Source: Salipiger thiooxidans
GTDB taxonomy: Bacteria; Pseudomonadota; Alphaproteobacteria; Rhodobacterales; Rhodobacteraceae
Direction of reading: 5' to 3'
DNA length: 64,000 nt
Assembly (NCBI RefSeq): GCF_900102075.1
Contig: NZ_FNAV01000005.1
Location: 62,001 to 126,000 of the forward strand
Positions 44,147 through 52,365 of the stretch are shown here, piece after piece (the stretch's first letter is position 1; every line of letters starts with the position of its first letter). A program made the position numbers and the translations under genes. The notes under the pieces were generated by a model, which did no database searches, was not told where the DNA came from, and was given only the letters and a program-made list of their open reading frames with translations.

Positions 44147-45169
44147 TCAGCCTTTCTTCAGCGCCTTCTGGCCAAGCACCTCGGCGATCTGCACGGCGTT
44201 GAGCGCCGCGCCCTTGCGCAGGTTGTCCGAGACGCACCAGAAGTTCAGGCCGTTCTCGATGGTCGAGTCCTGACGGATGCGGCTGATGAAGGTGGCGAAA
44301 TCGCCGACGCATTCCACCGGGGTCGCGTAGCCGCCGGGCTCGCGCTTGTCGATCACCATGATGCCGGGCGCCTCGCGCAGGATGTCGCGGGCCTCGTCCT
44401 CGTCGAGGAAGTCCTCGGTCTCGATGTTGATCGCCTCGGCGTGGCCGACGAAGACCGGCACGCGCACGCAGGTCGCGGTGACCTTGATGCTCGGATCCAC
44501 GATCTTCTTGGTCTCGGCGACCATCTTCCACTCTTCCTTGGTCGAGCCGTCGTCCATGAAGACGTCGATTTGGGGAATGACGTTGAAGGCGATCTGCTTC
44601 TGGAACTTCTTCGGCGGCACTTCGGTCACCGGGTTGTAGACCGCCTTGGTCTGATCCCAGAGCTCGTCCATGCCTTCCTTGCCCGCGCCCGACACCGACT
44701 GGTAGGTCGACACGACGACGCGCTTGATCTTCGCACGGTCATGCAGCGGCTTCAGCGCAACGACCATCTGCGCGGTCGAGCAGTTCGGGTTCGCGATGAT
44801 GTTCTTCTTGGTGTAGCCCATGACCGCGTCGGCGTTCACTTCCGGCACCACCAGCGGCACATCGGGGTCGTAGCGGTAGAGCGACGAGTTGTCGATCACC
44901 ACGCAGCCCGCTGCCGCGGCCTTGGGGGCATATTTCTTGGTGGCATCCGAGCCCACGGCAAAGAGCGCGATGTCCCAGCCGGTGAAGTCGAACGTGTCGA
45001 GGTCCTGGGTCTTGAGTGTCTTGTCGCCAAAGCTCACTTCGGTGCCGAGCGACCGGCGCGACGCAAGCGCGGCGAGCTCGTCCACCGGAAACTCGCGCTC
45101 GGCGAGGATGTTCAGCATTTCCCGGCCCACGTTCCCCGTGGCGCCAGCGACAACGACCTTATAGCCCAT
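44147..45169 (-). CDS. asd: Aspartate-semialdehyde dehydrogenase
   Basis: A 340-residue NADPH-dependent enzyme reducing aspartyl phosphate to aspartate semialdehyde, the branch point to lysine/diaminopimelate, threonine and methionine. GATGNVG (9-15) binds the cofactor, NPNCSTAQ holds the catalytic Cys130, and the substrate/His segment is CVRVPVFVGHAEAINIE. The start is ATG 45169 after AAGGAG; a longer upstream frame is not coding. The gene is monocistronic with its own terminator. Confidence 0.97.
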   Translation of the reverse strand: MGYKVVVAGATGNVGREMLNILAEREFPVDELAALASRRSLGTEVSFGDKTLKTQDLDTFDFTGWDIALFAVGSDATKKYAPKAAAAGCVVIDNSSLYRYDPDVPLVVPEVNADAVMGYTKKNIIANPNCSTAQMVVALKPLHDRAKIKRVVVSTYQSVSGAGKEGMDELWDQTKAVYNPVTEVPPKKFQKQIAFNVIPQIDVFMDDGSTKEEWKMVAETKKIVDPSIKVTATCVRVPVFVGHAEAINIETEDFLDEDEARDILREAPGIMVIDKREPGGYATPVECVGDFATFISRIRQDSTIENGLNFWCVSDNLRKGAALNAVQIAEVLGQKALKKG

Positions 45170-45605
45170 CTGGCTCTCCTTCGGTTTTTCCGCCCGCGCG
45201 CACGCTTGTCTGCGGCGCGTAGGGCTGGCGCGCCTCATACCGTATGGCATGGCACAACGAAAGGGTCTTTACAGAGAAAGCGCGATGGGAGCGAATCACC
45301 GACGCAGCCCAGCGATGGCATGGCACCGATGCCATGTGACGTAAAGTTGAGCAAACGGTCGTTTTGTGCGCATATGGTGTGGATGCCCCTGTTCCGTCGG
45401 AAGAAACCCGCCAATTCTCGCAGGTGCAGAAATTCCAGACTTGTCTACGGATTGGGCATTCGCGTAGATGGAACCAACTTTTGATCACTGGTTGGGCAGA
45501 TGAGTGACGTCATGCGCCGCGTAATCGTGGGCCGTTTCGCCGAAGGGTGCCGGACAATTTTCAGGAACTCGTTGAACGGACCGCGTTCGTGGAGGTCGAA
45601 CTAAA
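45170..45605. promoter_or_regulatory. Long divergent leader between asd and the CapD-type gene
   Basis: 436 bases without a gene, less GC-rich than the surroundings. It contains two copies of ATGGCATGGCAC (45244-45255 and 45315-45326, 71 bases apart). The second is part of a dyad with arms ATGGCAT and ATGCCAT (45315-45335). Such a paired arrangement suggests an operator region controlling one or both divergent genes. I could not assign a regulator or fix a promoter. Confidence 0.45.
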
Positions 45606-47492
45606 ATGCTCTACAGGCTCGTCACGTCTCTGACGCGGACGCAGAAGCAGTGGCTCTTCATGCTCATGGACGCAGGCGTCATCGCGATCGCGATGATCTC
45701 GGCCATGGCGCTGAACGCCGCCGTCAATCCCGACCTTCCGGGCACCGACCAGCTGATCCCGATGATCCTCGGACTGGTGGTCACGGGCAGCGCGCTGTCG
45801 TGGTGGTTCGGCCTGCCGCGCTTCACGCTCAACGCCTATGATACGCGCGGCATCGTCCGCACCGCCGGCTTCGCGCTGGTTTGCGGCGGCTTCGGCGGGC
45901 TCTTCAACGGCATGATCGTGCCGCCGCTGTCGCTTGCGGTCTACTTCAACTTCTCGCTGTTGCTGCTGGTGCTCGCCGCCTCGTGGCGGATCCTGCTGCG
46001 CTACGCCACCATCGAGGTCTACCGCCGCGGGATGAACCGCATGCGCGTGCTGATCTACGGTGCCGGCCAGACCGGCCAGCAGCTCGCCGCGGCGCTGCGC
46101 CACGACCACGCCATCGAGCCGGTGGCCTTCGTCGACGACAATCCGACCCTGCAGAGCCAGGTGATCGCGGGGCTGCGGGTGCACGCGCCCTCGGCCATCA
46201 AGGAACTGATCGCCCGCAAGGGCATCGAGCGCGTCGTGCTGGCGATGCCGTCGATCAGCCAGCCGCAGCTTGCCCGCATCGCCCACCGCCTGCGCCTGAT
46301 CGGCTGCGAGGTCCACGCCCTGCCGTCTTTCGCCGAGCTGGTCGGCGAACGCGAGCTGAAGAAGCGGGTCTCGCCGGTGTCGCTCGACGACCTGCTGGGC
46401 CGCAACCGGCTCGAGGCCGAGCTGCCGGGCGTCAGCCACGCCTACAGCGGTCGTCGCATCCTCGTGACCGGGGCCGGTGGTTCGATCGGCTCCGAGCTCT
46501 GCCGCCAGCTCATCGCCTGCAAGCCCGACTGCGTGGTGCTCGTCGATCATTCGGAACTCGGGCTCTACAACATCGACAAGGAACTGCGCGACATCGCGCA
46601 TGGCATGACCATCGTGCCGATCCTCGGCTCGGTGCTCAACGAGCAGCTGATGGCCGAGATCATGCAGGAGCACCGCATCGAGGTGGTCCTGCACGCTGCG
46701 GCCTACAAGCATCTGCCGCTGGTCGAATGCAACGTGCTCTCGGGGCTCAACAACAACGTCATCGGCACCAAGGTGCTGGCGGACATCGCCCGCGAGGCCG
46801 GGGTCGAGCGCTTCATCCTCGTCTCCTCGGACAAGGCGGTGCGGCCGACCAACGTCATGGGGGCCTCCAAGCGCCTCGCCGAGCTTGTGGTGCAGGATCT
46901 CGCAACCCGCAGTGCCGGCACCCGGTTCTCGATGGTGCGCTTCGGCAACGTGCTGGGCTCGTCGGGCTCGGTGATCCCGCTGTTCGAGGAACAGATCGCC
47001 CGCGGCGGCCCGGTCACCCTGACCGACCCCAAGGTGACGCGCTATTTCATGACCGTCTCGGAAGCGGCGCGGCTGGTGCTGCTGGCCGGCTCCTTCGCGC
47101 GCGGCGGCGACGTCTTCGTGCTCGACATGGGCGACCCGGTGCCGATCAAGAAGCTGGCGCGCCAGATGATCGAGGGCGCGGGCTACACCGTGCGCGATGC
47201 CAAGCACCCGGACGGCGATATCGAGATAGAGATCACCGGCCTGCGCCGGGGCGAGAAGCTGCACGAAGAGCTGCTGATCTCGCCGGACATGCTGACCACG
47301 CCGCACCACAAGATCCTGCGGGCGCAGGAAAGCTACCTCTCGGAGTTCGAGATCGCGACCGCGCTCAAGGACCTGCGCAGCGCCATCGCCGGGCTCGACG
47401 AGGACATGGCCCGCAGCGTGATCGCCCGCTGGGTCGAGCGTTGCAAGGATGCCGAGCAGACCGCCCAGGCCGACGAGAAGGCCCGCGTCTGA
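45606..47492 (+). CDS. Membrane-bound nucleotide-sugar 4,6-dehydratase (CapD/FlaA1/WbpM type)
   Basis: A 628-residue protein. Four to five N-terminal TM helices (residues 15-140) and a CoA-binding-like Rossmann domain (about 140-270) precede the extended SDR catalytic domain: VTGAGGSIGSELC (about 287-299), HAAAYKHLPLVE, VSSDKAVRPTNVMGASK and SMVRFGNVLGSSGSVIPLFE. Enzymes of this layout convert UDP-GlcNAc to the 4-keto-6-deoxy sugar that starts bacillosamine or FucNAc/QuiNAc branches of surface glycans. It stands alone here, so the rest of the glycan pathway lies elsewhere. The start ATG is preceded by GGAGG. Confidence 0.93.
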   Translation: MLYRLVTSLTRTQKQWLFMLMDAGVIAIAMISAMALNAAVNPDLPGTDQLIPMILGLVVTGSALSWWFGLPRFTLNAYDTRGIVRTAGFALVCGGFGGLFNGMIVPPLSLAVYFNFSLLLLVLAASWRILLRYATIEVYRRGMNRMRVLIYGAGQTGQQLAAALRHDHAIEPVAFVDDNPTLQSQVIAGLRVHAPSAIKELIARKGIERVVLAMPSISQPQLARIAHRLRLIGCEVHALPSFAELVGERELKKRVSPVSLDDLLGRNRLEAELPGVSHAYSGRRILVTGAGGSIGSELCRQLIACKPDCVVLVDHSELGLYNIDKELRDIAHGMTIVPILGSVLNEQLMAEIMQEHRIEVVLHAAAYKHLPLVECNVLSGLNNNVIGTKVLADIAREAGVERFILVSSDKAVRPTNVMGASKRLAELVVQDLATRSAGTRFSMVRFGNVLGSSGSVIPLFEEQIARGGPVTLTDPKVTRYFMTVSEAARLVLLAGSFARGGDVFVLDMGDPVPIKKLARQMIEGAGYTVRDAKHPDGDIEIEITGLRRGEKLHEELLISPDMLTTPHHKILRAQESYLSEFEIATALKDLRSAIAGLDEDMARSVIARWVERCKDAEQTAQADEKARV

Positions 47493-47564
47493 ACGCATGA
47501 GCCCTTGCGGGGTGCCTGAGGCAGGCCGCGGGCAGGGGCACGGATTTCCGGAAAGTCAGAGACA

Positions 47565-47593
47565 GGCAGGAGGCGGCGTCGCCCCCTGCCTTT
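47565..47593. terminator. Bidirectional intrinsic terminator
   Basis: Stem GGCAGG-A-GGCG / CGCC-C-CCTGCC with a four-base loop between two convergent genes. A short TTT follows on the + side and a T-rich TGTCTCTGACTTT on the minus side, so it can end both transcripts. Confidence 0.75.
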
Positions 47594-47606
47594 GTCATCT
47601 CGGGAC

Positions 47607-48449
47607 TCAGCGCCCGGGAATGTCGTCGCGGGCGGGGGCGGGGCCCCATTCCTCGATCACGGCCGCGGCCTCTTCGGCGCTCTCCACGAAGCGGAACAGG
47701 TCGAGATCCTCGGGGCTGATGGTGCCCGCGTCCTCGAGTGCTTCCCAGTTGATGATCTTCTCCCAGAAGGCGCGGCCGAAAAGCAGGAACGGCACCCGCT
47801 CCATGCGGCCGGTCTGGATCAGCGTCAGCGCCTCGAACATCTCGTCGAGCGTACCGAAACCGCCGGGGAAGACGCAGATCGCCCGCGCGCGCATCAGGAA
47901 GTGCATCTTGCGGATCGCGAAGTAGTGGAAGTTGAAGCAGAGCTCCGGCGTCACGTAGGTGTTCGGCGCCTGCTCGTGCGGCAGCACGATGTTGAGCCCG
48001 ATCGAGACGCCGCCCGCCTCTTCCGCGCCGCGGTTGCCCGCCTCCATCACGCCGGGGCCGCCGCCGGTGGTGATCACGAACTCGCGGTTGCCGCTGGCGA
48101 TGGACTTCTCGGTCATGCGCCGGGCAAAGAGCCGCGCCTCCTCGTAGAAATGGGTCAGCTCGGCGAGGGTCTTGGTGCGGGCGGTGTGGCGCTCCTCGGG
48201 CGAGGGGATGCGCGCGCCGCCAAACAGCACCACGGTGGAGTCGATGTTGCGTTCGTCGAGGATCAGCTGGGGCTTCAGCAGCTCGAGCTGCAGCCGCACC
48301 GGGCGCAGTTCGTCGCGGCAGAGAAAGCCTTCGTCGGCGAAGGCGAGCCGGTAGGAGGGGGCGCGGGTCTGCGGGGTGTCGGGGATCTGCTCCGCGGTCT
48401 CGCGGTCCCGGCCGGCATCGCGGAAGACGGAGTGGCGTTCGTCGTTCAT
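47607..48449 (-). CDS. LOG family protein (TIGR00730-like)
   Basis: A 280-residue lysine-decarboxylase-like LOG protein. It shows the diagnostic PGGFGTLDE and TTGGGPGVMEAGNRGAEEAGG. Members hydrolyse AMP derivatives; plant and some bacterial homologues release cytokinin bases from riboside monophosphates. The N-terminal 70 residues are longer than in short LOG enzymes, placing it in the long bacterial subgroup. Alone on this strand, divergent from the dehydratase gene 76 bases away. Confidence 0.93.
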   Translation of the reverse strand: MNDERHSVFRDAGRDRETAEQIPDTPQTRAPSYRLAFADEGFLCRDELRPVRLQLELLKPQLILDERNIDSTVVLFGGARIPSPEERHTARTKTLAELTHFYEEARLFARRMTEKSIASGNREFVITTGGGPGVMEAGNRGAEEAGGVSIGLNIVLPHEQAPNTYVTPELCFNFHYFAIRKMHFLMRARAICVFPGGFGTLDEMFEALTLIQTGRMERVPFLLFGRAFWEKIINWEALEDAGTISPEDLDLFRFVESAEEAAAVIEEWGPAPARDDIPGR

Positions 48450-48525
48450 TCCTGGGGGTATCCTTGTCCTGCCCGTCTTCAGACTATAGCGTCCGCCCTC
48501 GTCGCGTCATCAGGGGAACGTCAGA

Positions 48526-49443
48526 ATGGACTGGAAACACGCAATCAACGAGGCCGCAGCCCGGATCGAAGGCCACGCTCAGGTAACCCCGGTGATGACT
48601 AGCGACGCGCTCTGGGATCGCCCGGTGGAGCTGAAGCTCGAGCAGCTGCAGCATACCGGCAGTTTCAAGGCGCGCGGCGCGTTCAACACGCTGCTGGCCG
48701 GGCCGGTGCCCGAGGCGGGCGTGGTCGCGGCCTCAGGCGGCAACCACGGCGCGGCGGTGGCCCATGCGGCAACACGGCTGGGGTTCGGGGCGCAGATCTT
48801 CGTGCCCGAGATGGCGGGCCCTGCGAAGATCGCGCTGATCGAGCGCACCGGCGCTGCGCTGACCGTGGTGCCCGGGGAATACGCCAACGCGCTCGAGGCC
48901 GCGCGCGCCTACGAGGCCAGCACCGGCGCGATGCAGGTCCACGCCTATGACGCGCCCGCGACCGTGGCCGGGCAGGGCACCCTGACCCGCGAGTGGGAGC
49001 GGCAGGGGCTCGAGGCCGACACGCTGCTGATTGCCGTTGGCGGCGGCGGGCTGATTGCCGGTGCGCTGGCGTGGCTGCAGGGGGCGCGCAAGGTGGTGGC
49101 GGTGGAGCCCGAGACCTCCTGTGCGCTGTCGGCGGCGCTCGAGGCCGGCGAGGCGGTCGACGTCGAGGTCTCGGGCGTGGCGGCGAATGCGCTCGGCGCG
49201 CGCCGCATCGGCGGGATCTGCTTCGAGCTGGCGCAGGCCCATCTGGGCGAGAGCGTGCGGGTGACGGACGCGTCGATCAACGAGGCGCAGCGGGCGCTGT
49301 GGCAGACCCACCGACTGCTGGTCGAGCCCGCGGGAGCGACGGCGCTGGCGGCGCTGCGCTCGGGGGCCTACGTGCCGGCGCCGGGCGAGCGGGTCGCGGT
49401 GCTGCTCTGCGGCGGCAACATCGCGCCGGACCCGCTGGGCTGA
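48526..49443 (+). CDS. Threonine/serine dehydratase (PLP fold II)
   Basis: A 305-residue PLP enzyme that deaminates threonine or serine to the 2-oxo acid. The cofactor lysine is in TGSFKARGA (Lys48), SGGNHG holds the phosphate-side Asn loop, and GGGGLIAG binds the PLP phosphate. No C-terminal regulatory ACT domain is present, so it is a catabolic or racemase-like short form rather than biosynthetic IlvA. Converges closely on cobS (four bases between stops). Confidence 0.92.
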   Translation: MDWKHAINEAAARIEGHAQVTPVMTSDALWDRPVELKLEQLQHTGSFKARGAFNTLLAGPVPEAGVVAASGGNHGAAVAHAATRLGFGAQIFVPEMAGPAKIALIERTGAALTVVPGEYANALEAARAYEASTGAMQVHAYDAPATVAGQGTLTREWERQGLEADTLLIAVGGGGLIAGALAWLQGARKVVAVEPETSCALSAALEAGEAVDVEVSGVAANALGARRIGGICFELAQAHLGESVRVTDASINEAQRALWQTHRLLVEPAGATALAALRSGAYVPAPGERVAVLLCGGNIAPDPLG

Positions 49444-49447
49444 GGCG

Positions 49448-50218
49448 TCAGAGCGCGGCGCTCAGCACCAGCCAGCCGGCGGTTTCGGCGCAGAGCTGTG
49501 TCGCGCCCAGCACGTCTCCGGTCTGGCCGCCGAGCGCAGCCCGCGCCTTGCGCGCCACGAGGGCGGCGGTGCCGAGCATCGCCGCCACTGCCAGCACCCC
49601 GGCCACGCCGGTGATCAGGCAGAGCAGCAGTGCGACGGAGAGCCCGGGCAGCCAGGCGCTGCGGTCGGGCCGCCCGGGTGTCGCCATGCGGCCCAACCCG
49701 TCGGCCCGTGCCGGCGGCAGCCCGTCGAGCACCAGCAGCATGGCAAACCGGCTGCCCACCCCCGCCAGCAACAGCGCGGCGGCGCTGCAGGGTGCCTCGG
49801 CCAGCGCGCCGAGCGACGCGGCGCCAAGCCCGACGGCAAGAATCAGCGCCAGCGCGCCGTAGCTGCCGACGCGGCTGTCGCGCATGATCTCAAGCCTCCG
49901 CGCCCTGTCGCGGCCGCCCAGCCCGTCAATGAAATCCGCCAGCCCGTCATGATGCAGCCCGCCGGTGGCCAGCGCCATCGCGATGAGCGCCAGGATGCCG
50001 GCGGCCAGCGATGCGAGCCCAAGCGCGCTGCCCCCCGCGAGCACCGCCCAGCCGATCAGCCCGAGCGGCAGCCCGGTGAGCGGAAAGGCCCAGCGGGCGG
50101 CGGTCATCGGCGGCGGCGGCATGGGGAAGCTGCCCGCCGGCAGGCGGGTCAGCATCATCAGCGCCAGTCGTGTCTCGCGGATGCGTTCGCCGAGGCGTAC
50201 GCTCAGGCTGTCGCTCAC
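49448..50218 (-). CDS. cobS: Adenosylcobinamide-GDP ribazoletransferase (CobS/CobV)
   Basis: A 256-residue integral membrane protein that joins adenosylcobinamide-GDP and alpha-ribazole, the last step of cobalamin assembly. It has the typical MLTRLPAGSFP start region, the metal-binding-like GGLHHDGLADFIDGLGG, RRLEIMRDSRVGSYG and several hydrophobic helices. The start is GTG 50218, overlapping the cobT stop (GTGA), which rules out the spurious upstream extension. Confidence 0.93.
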   Translation of the reverse strand: MSDSLSVRLGERIRETRLALMMLTRLPAGSFPMPPPPMTAARWAFPLTGLPLGLIGWAVLAGGSALGLASLAAGILALIAMALATGGLHHDGLADFIDGLGGRDRARRLEIMRDSRVGSYGALALILAVGLGAASLGALAEAPCSAAALLLAGVGSRFAMLLVLDGLPPARADGLGRMATPGRPDRSAWLPGLSVALLLCLITGVAGVLAVAAMLGTAALVARKARAALGGQTGDVLGATQLCAETAGWLVLSAAL

Positions 50219-51225
50219 GCTCCCGCGACCCCGGCCTCGGCGAAGGTGGCCATGCCGTTGTGGCAGGCCAGCGCTCCGCGCAGGACGCCAAGCGCCAGCG
50301 CCGCGCCCGAGCCCTCGCCAAGCGCCATGCCGAGATCGAGGATCGGGCGCTTGCCCATGGCCGAGGTCATGCCGCGATGCCCGGGCTCTGCGCTGGCGTG
50401 ACCGATCAGGCAGTGGTCCAGCAGCTCGGGCCGGGCCGCGTGCAGGGGGGCGACCGCGGCGGTGCAAATGAAGCCGTCGAGCAGCACCGGGATCCGCGCC
50501 AGCCGCGCCGCCAGCACCGCGCCGCAGATCGCCGCCTGTTCGCGCCCGCCGAGCGCCGCCAGCAGGCCGATGCCGCTGACGCCGGAATGCTGCGCTACTG
50601 CGCGCGAGACCACCTCGGCCTTGTGCGCGATGGCCGCCGTGTCCGAGCCGGTGCCGCGCCCGACCCAGTCGCGGGCCGCGCCGCCGAACACTGCATGCGC
50701 CAGCGCCGCCGCCACCGTCGAGTTGCCGATGCCCATCTCGCCGAGGATCAGCACATCCGCCTGCGGGTCTACCGCGTCGGCACCACGTTGCAGGGCGTCG
50801 AGCGTCTCGGCCTCGTCCATGGCGGGGGCGGCGGTGAAGTCGCGGGTCGGGCGGTCGAGCTCGAGCGCCACCACCGAGAGCGCGGCGCCGTTCAGCTTGC
50901 AGAGCTGGTTGATGGCCGCACCGCCGCGTTCGAAATTCGCCACCATCTGGGCGGTGACCTCCTGCGGGAAGGGGTTCACCCCCTGCGCACAGACGCCGTG
51001 GTTGCCCGCGAAGACCAGAGCCTGCGCGCGCTCGATCACCGGGCGCGCCTGACCGCGCCAGCCGGCGAGGAACTCGGCCAGCTCCTCGAGCCGCCCGAGC
51101 GAGCCCGGCGGTTTGGTGAGCTCGAGCTGTCGGGCGCGCGCCGCCTCGGCCGCCTCGGTGTCGAAGGCGGGGAGGGGCAGGGTCTCGACATCGCGCAGCG
51201 CGGCAAGGAGGGGGCGGTCGGTCAT
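50215..51225 (-). CDS. cobT: Nicotinate-nucleotide-dimethylbenzimidazole phosphoribosyltransferase
   Basis: A 336-residue enzyme that activates the lower-ligand base to alpha-ribazole phosphate. Characteristic pieces are LTKPPGSLGRLEELA, FAGNHGVCAQGVNPFPQEVT, LILGEMGIGNSTVAAAL, WVGRGTGSD and GFICTAAVAPL, with the catalytic Glu in the GEGSGAALAL region near the C-terminus. Start ATG 51225; only two bases separate it from the cobU stop. The frame running much further upstream is not coding. Confidence 0.95.
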   Translation of the reverse strand: MTDRPLLAALRDVETLPLPAFDTEAAEAARARQLELTKPPGSLGRLEELAEFLAGWRGQARPVIERAQALVFAGNHGVCAQGVNPFPQEVTAQMVANFERGGAAINQLCKLNGAALSVVALELDRPTRDFTAAPAMDEAETLDALQRGADAVDPQADVLILGEMGIGNSTVAAALAHAVFGGAARDWVGRGTGSDTAAIAHKAEVVSRAVAQHSGVSGIGLLAALGGREQAAICGAVLAARLARIPVLLDGFICTAAVAPLHAARPELLDHCLIGHASAEPGHRGMTSAMGKRPILDLGMALGEGSGAALALGVLRGALACHNGMATFAEAGVAGA

Positions 51226-51227
51226 GG

Positions 51228-51734
51228 TCACTTCACTTTCATCGGGTGGCCCGCGACGCAGAACCAGAGCTCGTCGCAGGCGGCGGCGATCTGCTGGTTC
51301 ACCAGCCCGGCCGCGTCGCGGAAGTCGCGGGCGAGCTTGTTCTCCGGGACGATCCCGGCGCCAACCTCGTTGGTGACAAAGACGACCGGCGCCCGCAGTT
51401 CCGGCAGCAGCGCCGTGAGGCGCCGGGTCTCGGCCTCCCAGTCGCGGCCCGAAAGCATCAGGTTGGTGAGCCAGAGCGTCAGGCAGTCGACCAGGCGGGG
51501 GGCGGTGCCGTCGCTGTCGCGCAGGGCGCCCGCGAGGTCCAGCGGCGCGCCGATGGTGTGCCATTCGGGGCCCCGGCGGGCCTGGTGACGGGCGATGCGG
51601 TCGGCCATCTCGTCGTCGTGGGCCTCGGCTGTGGCGATGTAGATCGCCGGCTGACCCAGCGCGAGCGTCATGCGCTCGGCCTCGCGGCTCTTGCCCGAAC
51701 GGACGCCGCCGGTGATGAGGATCGACTTTCCCAT
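51228..51734 (-). CDS. cobU: Adenosylcobinamide kinase / guanylyltransferase
   Basis: A 168-residue bifunctional CobU/CobP that phosphorylates adenosylcobinamide and attaches GMP. The P-loop is GGVRSGKS (9-16). IYIATAEAHDDEM contains the GTP-binding region, and VDCLTLWLTNL and VTNEVGAGIVPEN are diagnostic. First gene of the minus-strand cob trio; only 43 bases separate its start from the divergent phosphatase gene. Confidence 0.95.
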   Translation of the reverse strand: MGKSILITGGVRSGKSREAERMTLALGQPAIYIATAEAHDDEMADRIARHQARRGPEWHTIGAPLDLAGALRDSDGTAPRLVDCLTLWLTNLMLSGRDWEAETRRLTALLPELRAPVVFVTNEVGAGIVPENKLARDFRDAAGLVNQQIAAACDELWFCVAGHPMKVK

Positions 51735-51777
51735 GGAGCCGTGACAAAGCAGGTTCCGCGCGATTTGGAAAGCCTCG

Positions 51778-52365
51778 ATGACGCCGCCTGACAGCAACGA
51801 GATGCTCTTGATCCGGCACGCCCCGGCCGACCACGGCGGGCGGCTTTGCGGGCGTACCGACGTGCCCGCCATCCTGCCGTCCGAGGCCGGTCTGGCGCCC
51901 CTGCGCGGCTGGCTGTCCGGCTGCACCCGGGTGGTCACGAGCCCCGCTCTGCGCTGCGTGCAGACCGCCGGGGCGCTGCTCCCCGATCATGCGCGTCCCA
52001 CCGACAACCGCCTGTGGGAACAGGATTTCGGCGCCCATGACGGGCTGCCCTTCAGCGATCTGCCCGACCTCGGCCCGCTTCCGCGCGCGGCGCTCGCCGC
52101 ACACAGCGCGCCGGAGGGCGAGAGCTTTGCCGACGTGGCAGAGCGCCTGCGGCCCCTGTTCGACGAGCTGACGGCCGCCGCGTCTGACGGGCCGCTCGCG
52201 GTGGTGGCCCACGCCGGGATCGTGCGCGCGGCGCTGGGGCTGGTGGCGGGAGACGTCGCCACGGGGCTGCTCTTCGAGGTGGCGCCGCTCTCGGTCACGC
52301 GGCTGCGTTGTCACCCGGGCGGGATCTCGGTCGTGGCGGTGAACTGGGCGGGGCCGGGCGCATGA
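51778..52365 (+). CDS. Histidine phosphatase family protein, probably CobC/alpha-ribazole phosphatase-like
   Basis: A 195-residue phosphoglycerate-mutase-like phosphatase with the catalytic LIRHAP (Arg13-His14), ALRCVQTA (second Arg region), Glu in WEQDFGAHDG and VVAHAGIVRAAL with the second His. RHAP instead of RHGE is common among such cobalamin-locus members. Its place between cobU and cobD suggests alpha-ribazole-5'-phosphate dephosphorylation, but that is inference from context. The cobD start overlaps its stop (ATGA). Confidence 0.85.
   Translation: MTPPDSNEMLLIRHAPADHGGRLCGRTDVPAILPSEAGLAPLRGWLSGCTRVVTSPALRCVQTAGALLPDHARPTDNRLWEQDFGAHDGLPFSDLPDLGPLPRAALAAHSAPEGESFADVAERLRPLFDELTAAASDGPLAVVAHAGIVRAALGLVAGDVATGLLFEVAPLSVTRLRCHPGGISVVAVNWAGPGA

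Noticed and set aside
47495-47560. Degenerate REP-like sequence before the terminator at 47565
   Set aside because: Only short pieces resemble the element at 27186-27325; similarity is too weak to call a repeat.
51735-51777. Cobalamin riboswitch between the divergent cob genes
   Set aside because: Only 43 bases are available, far too short for the conserved core.
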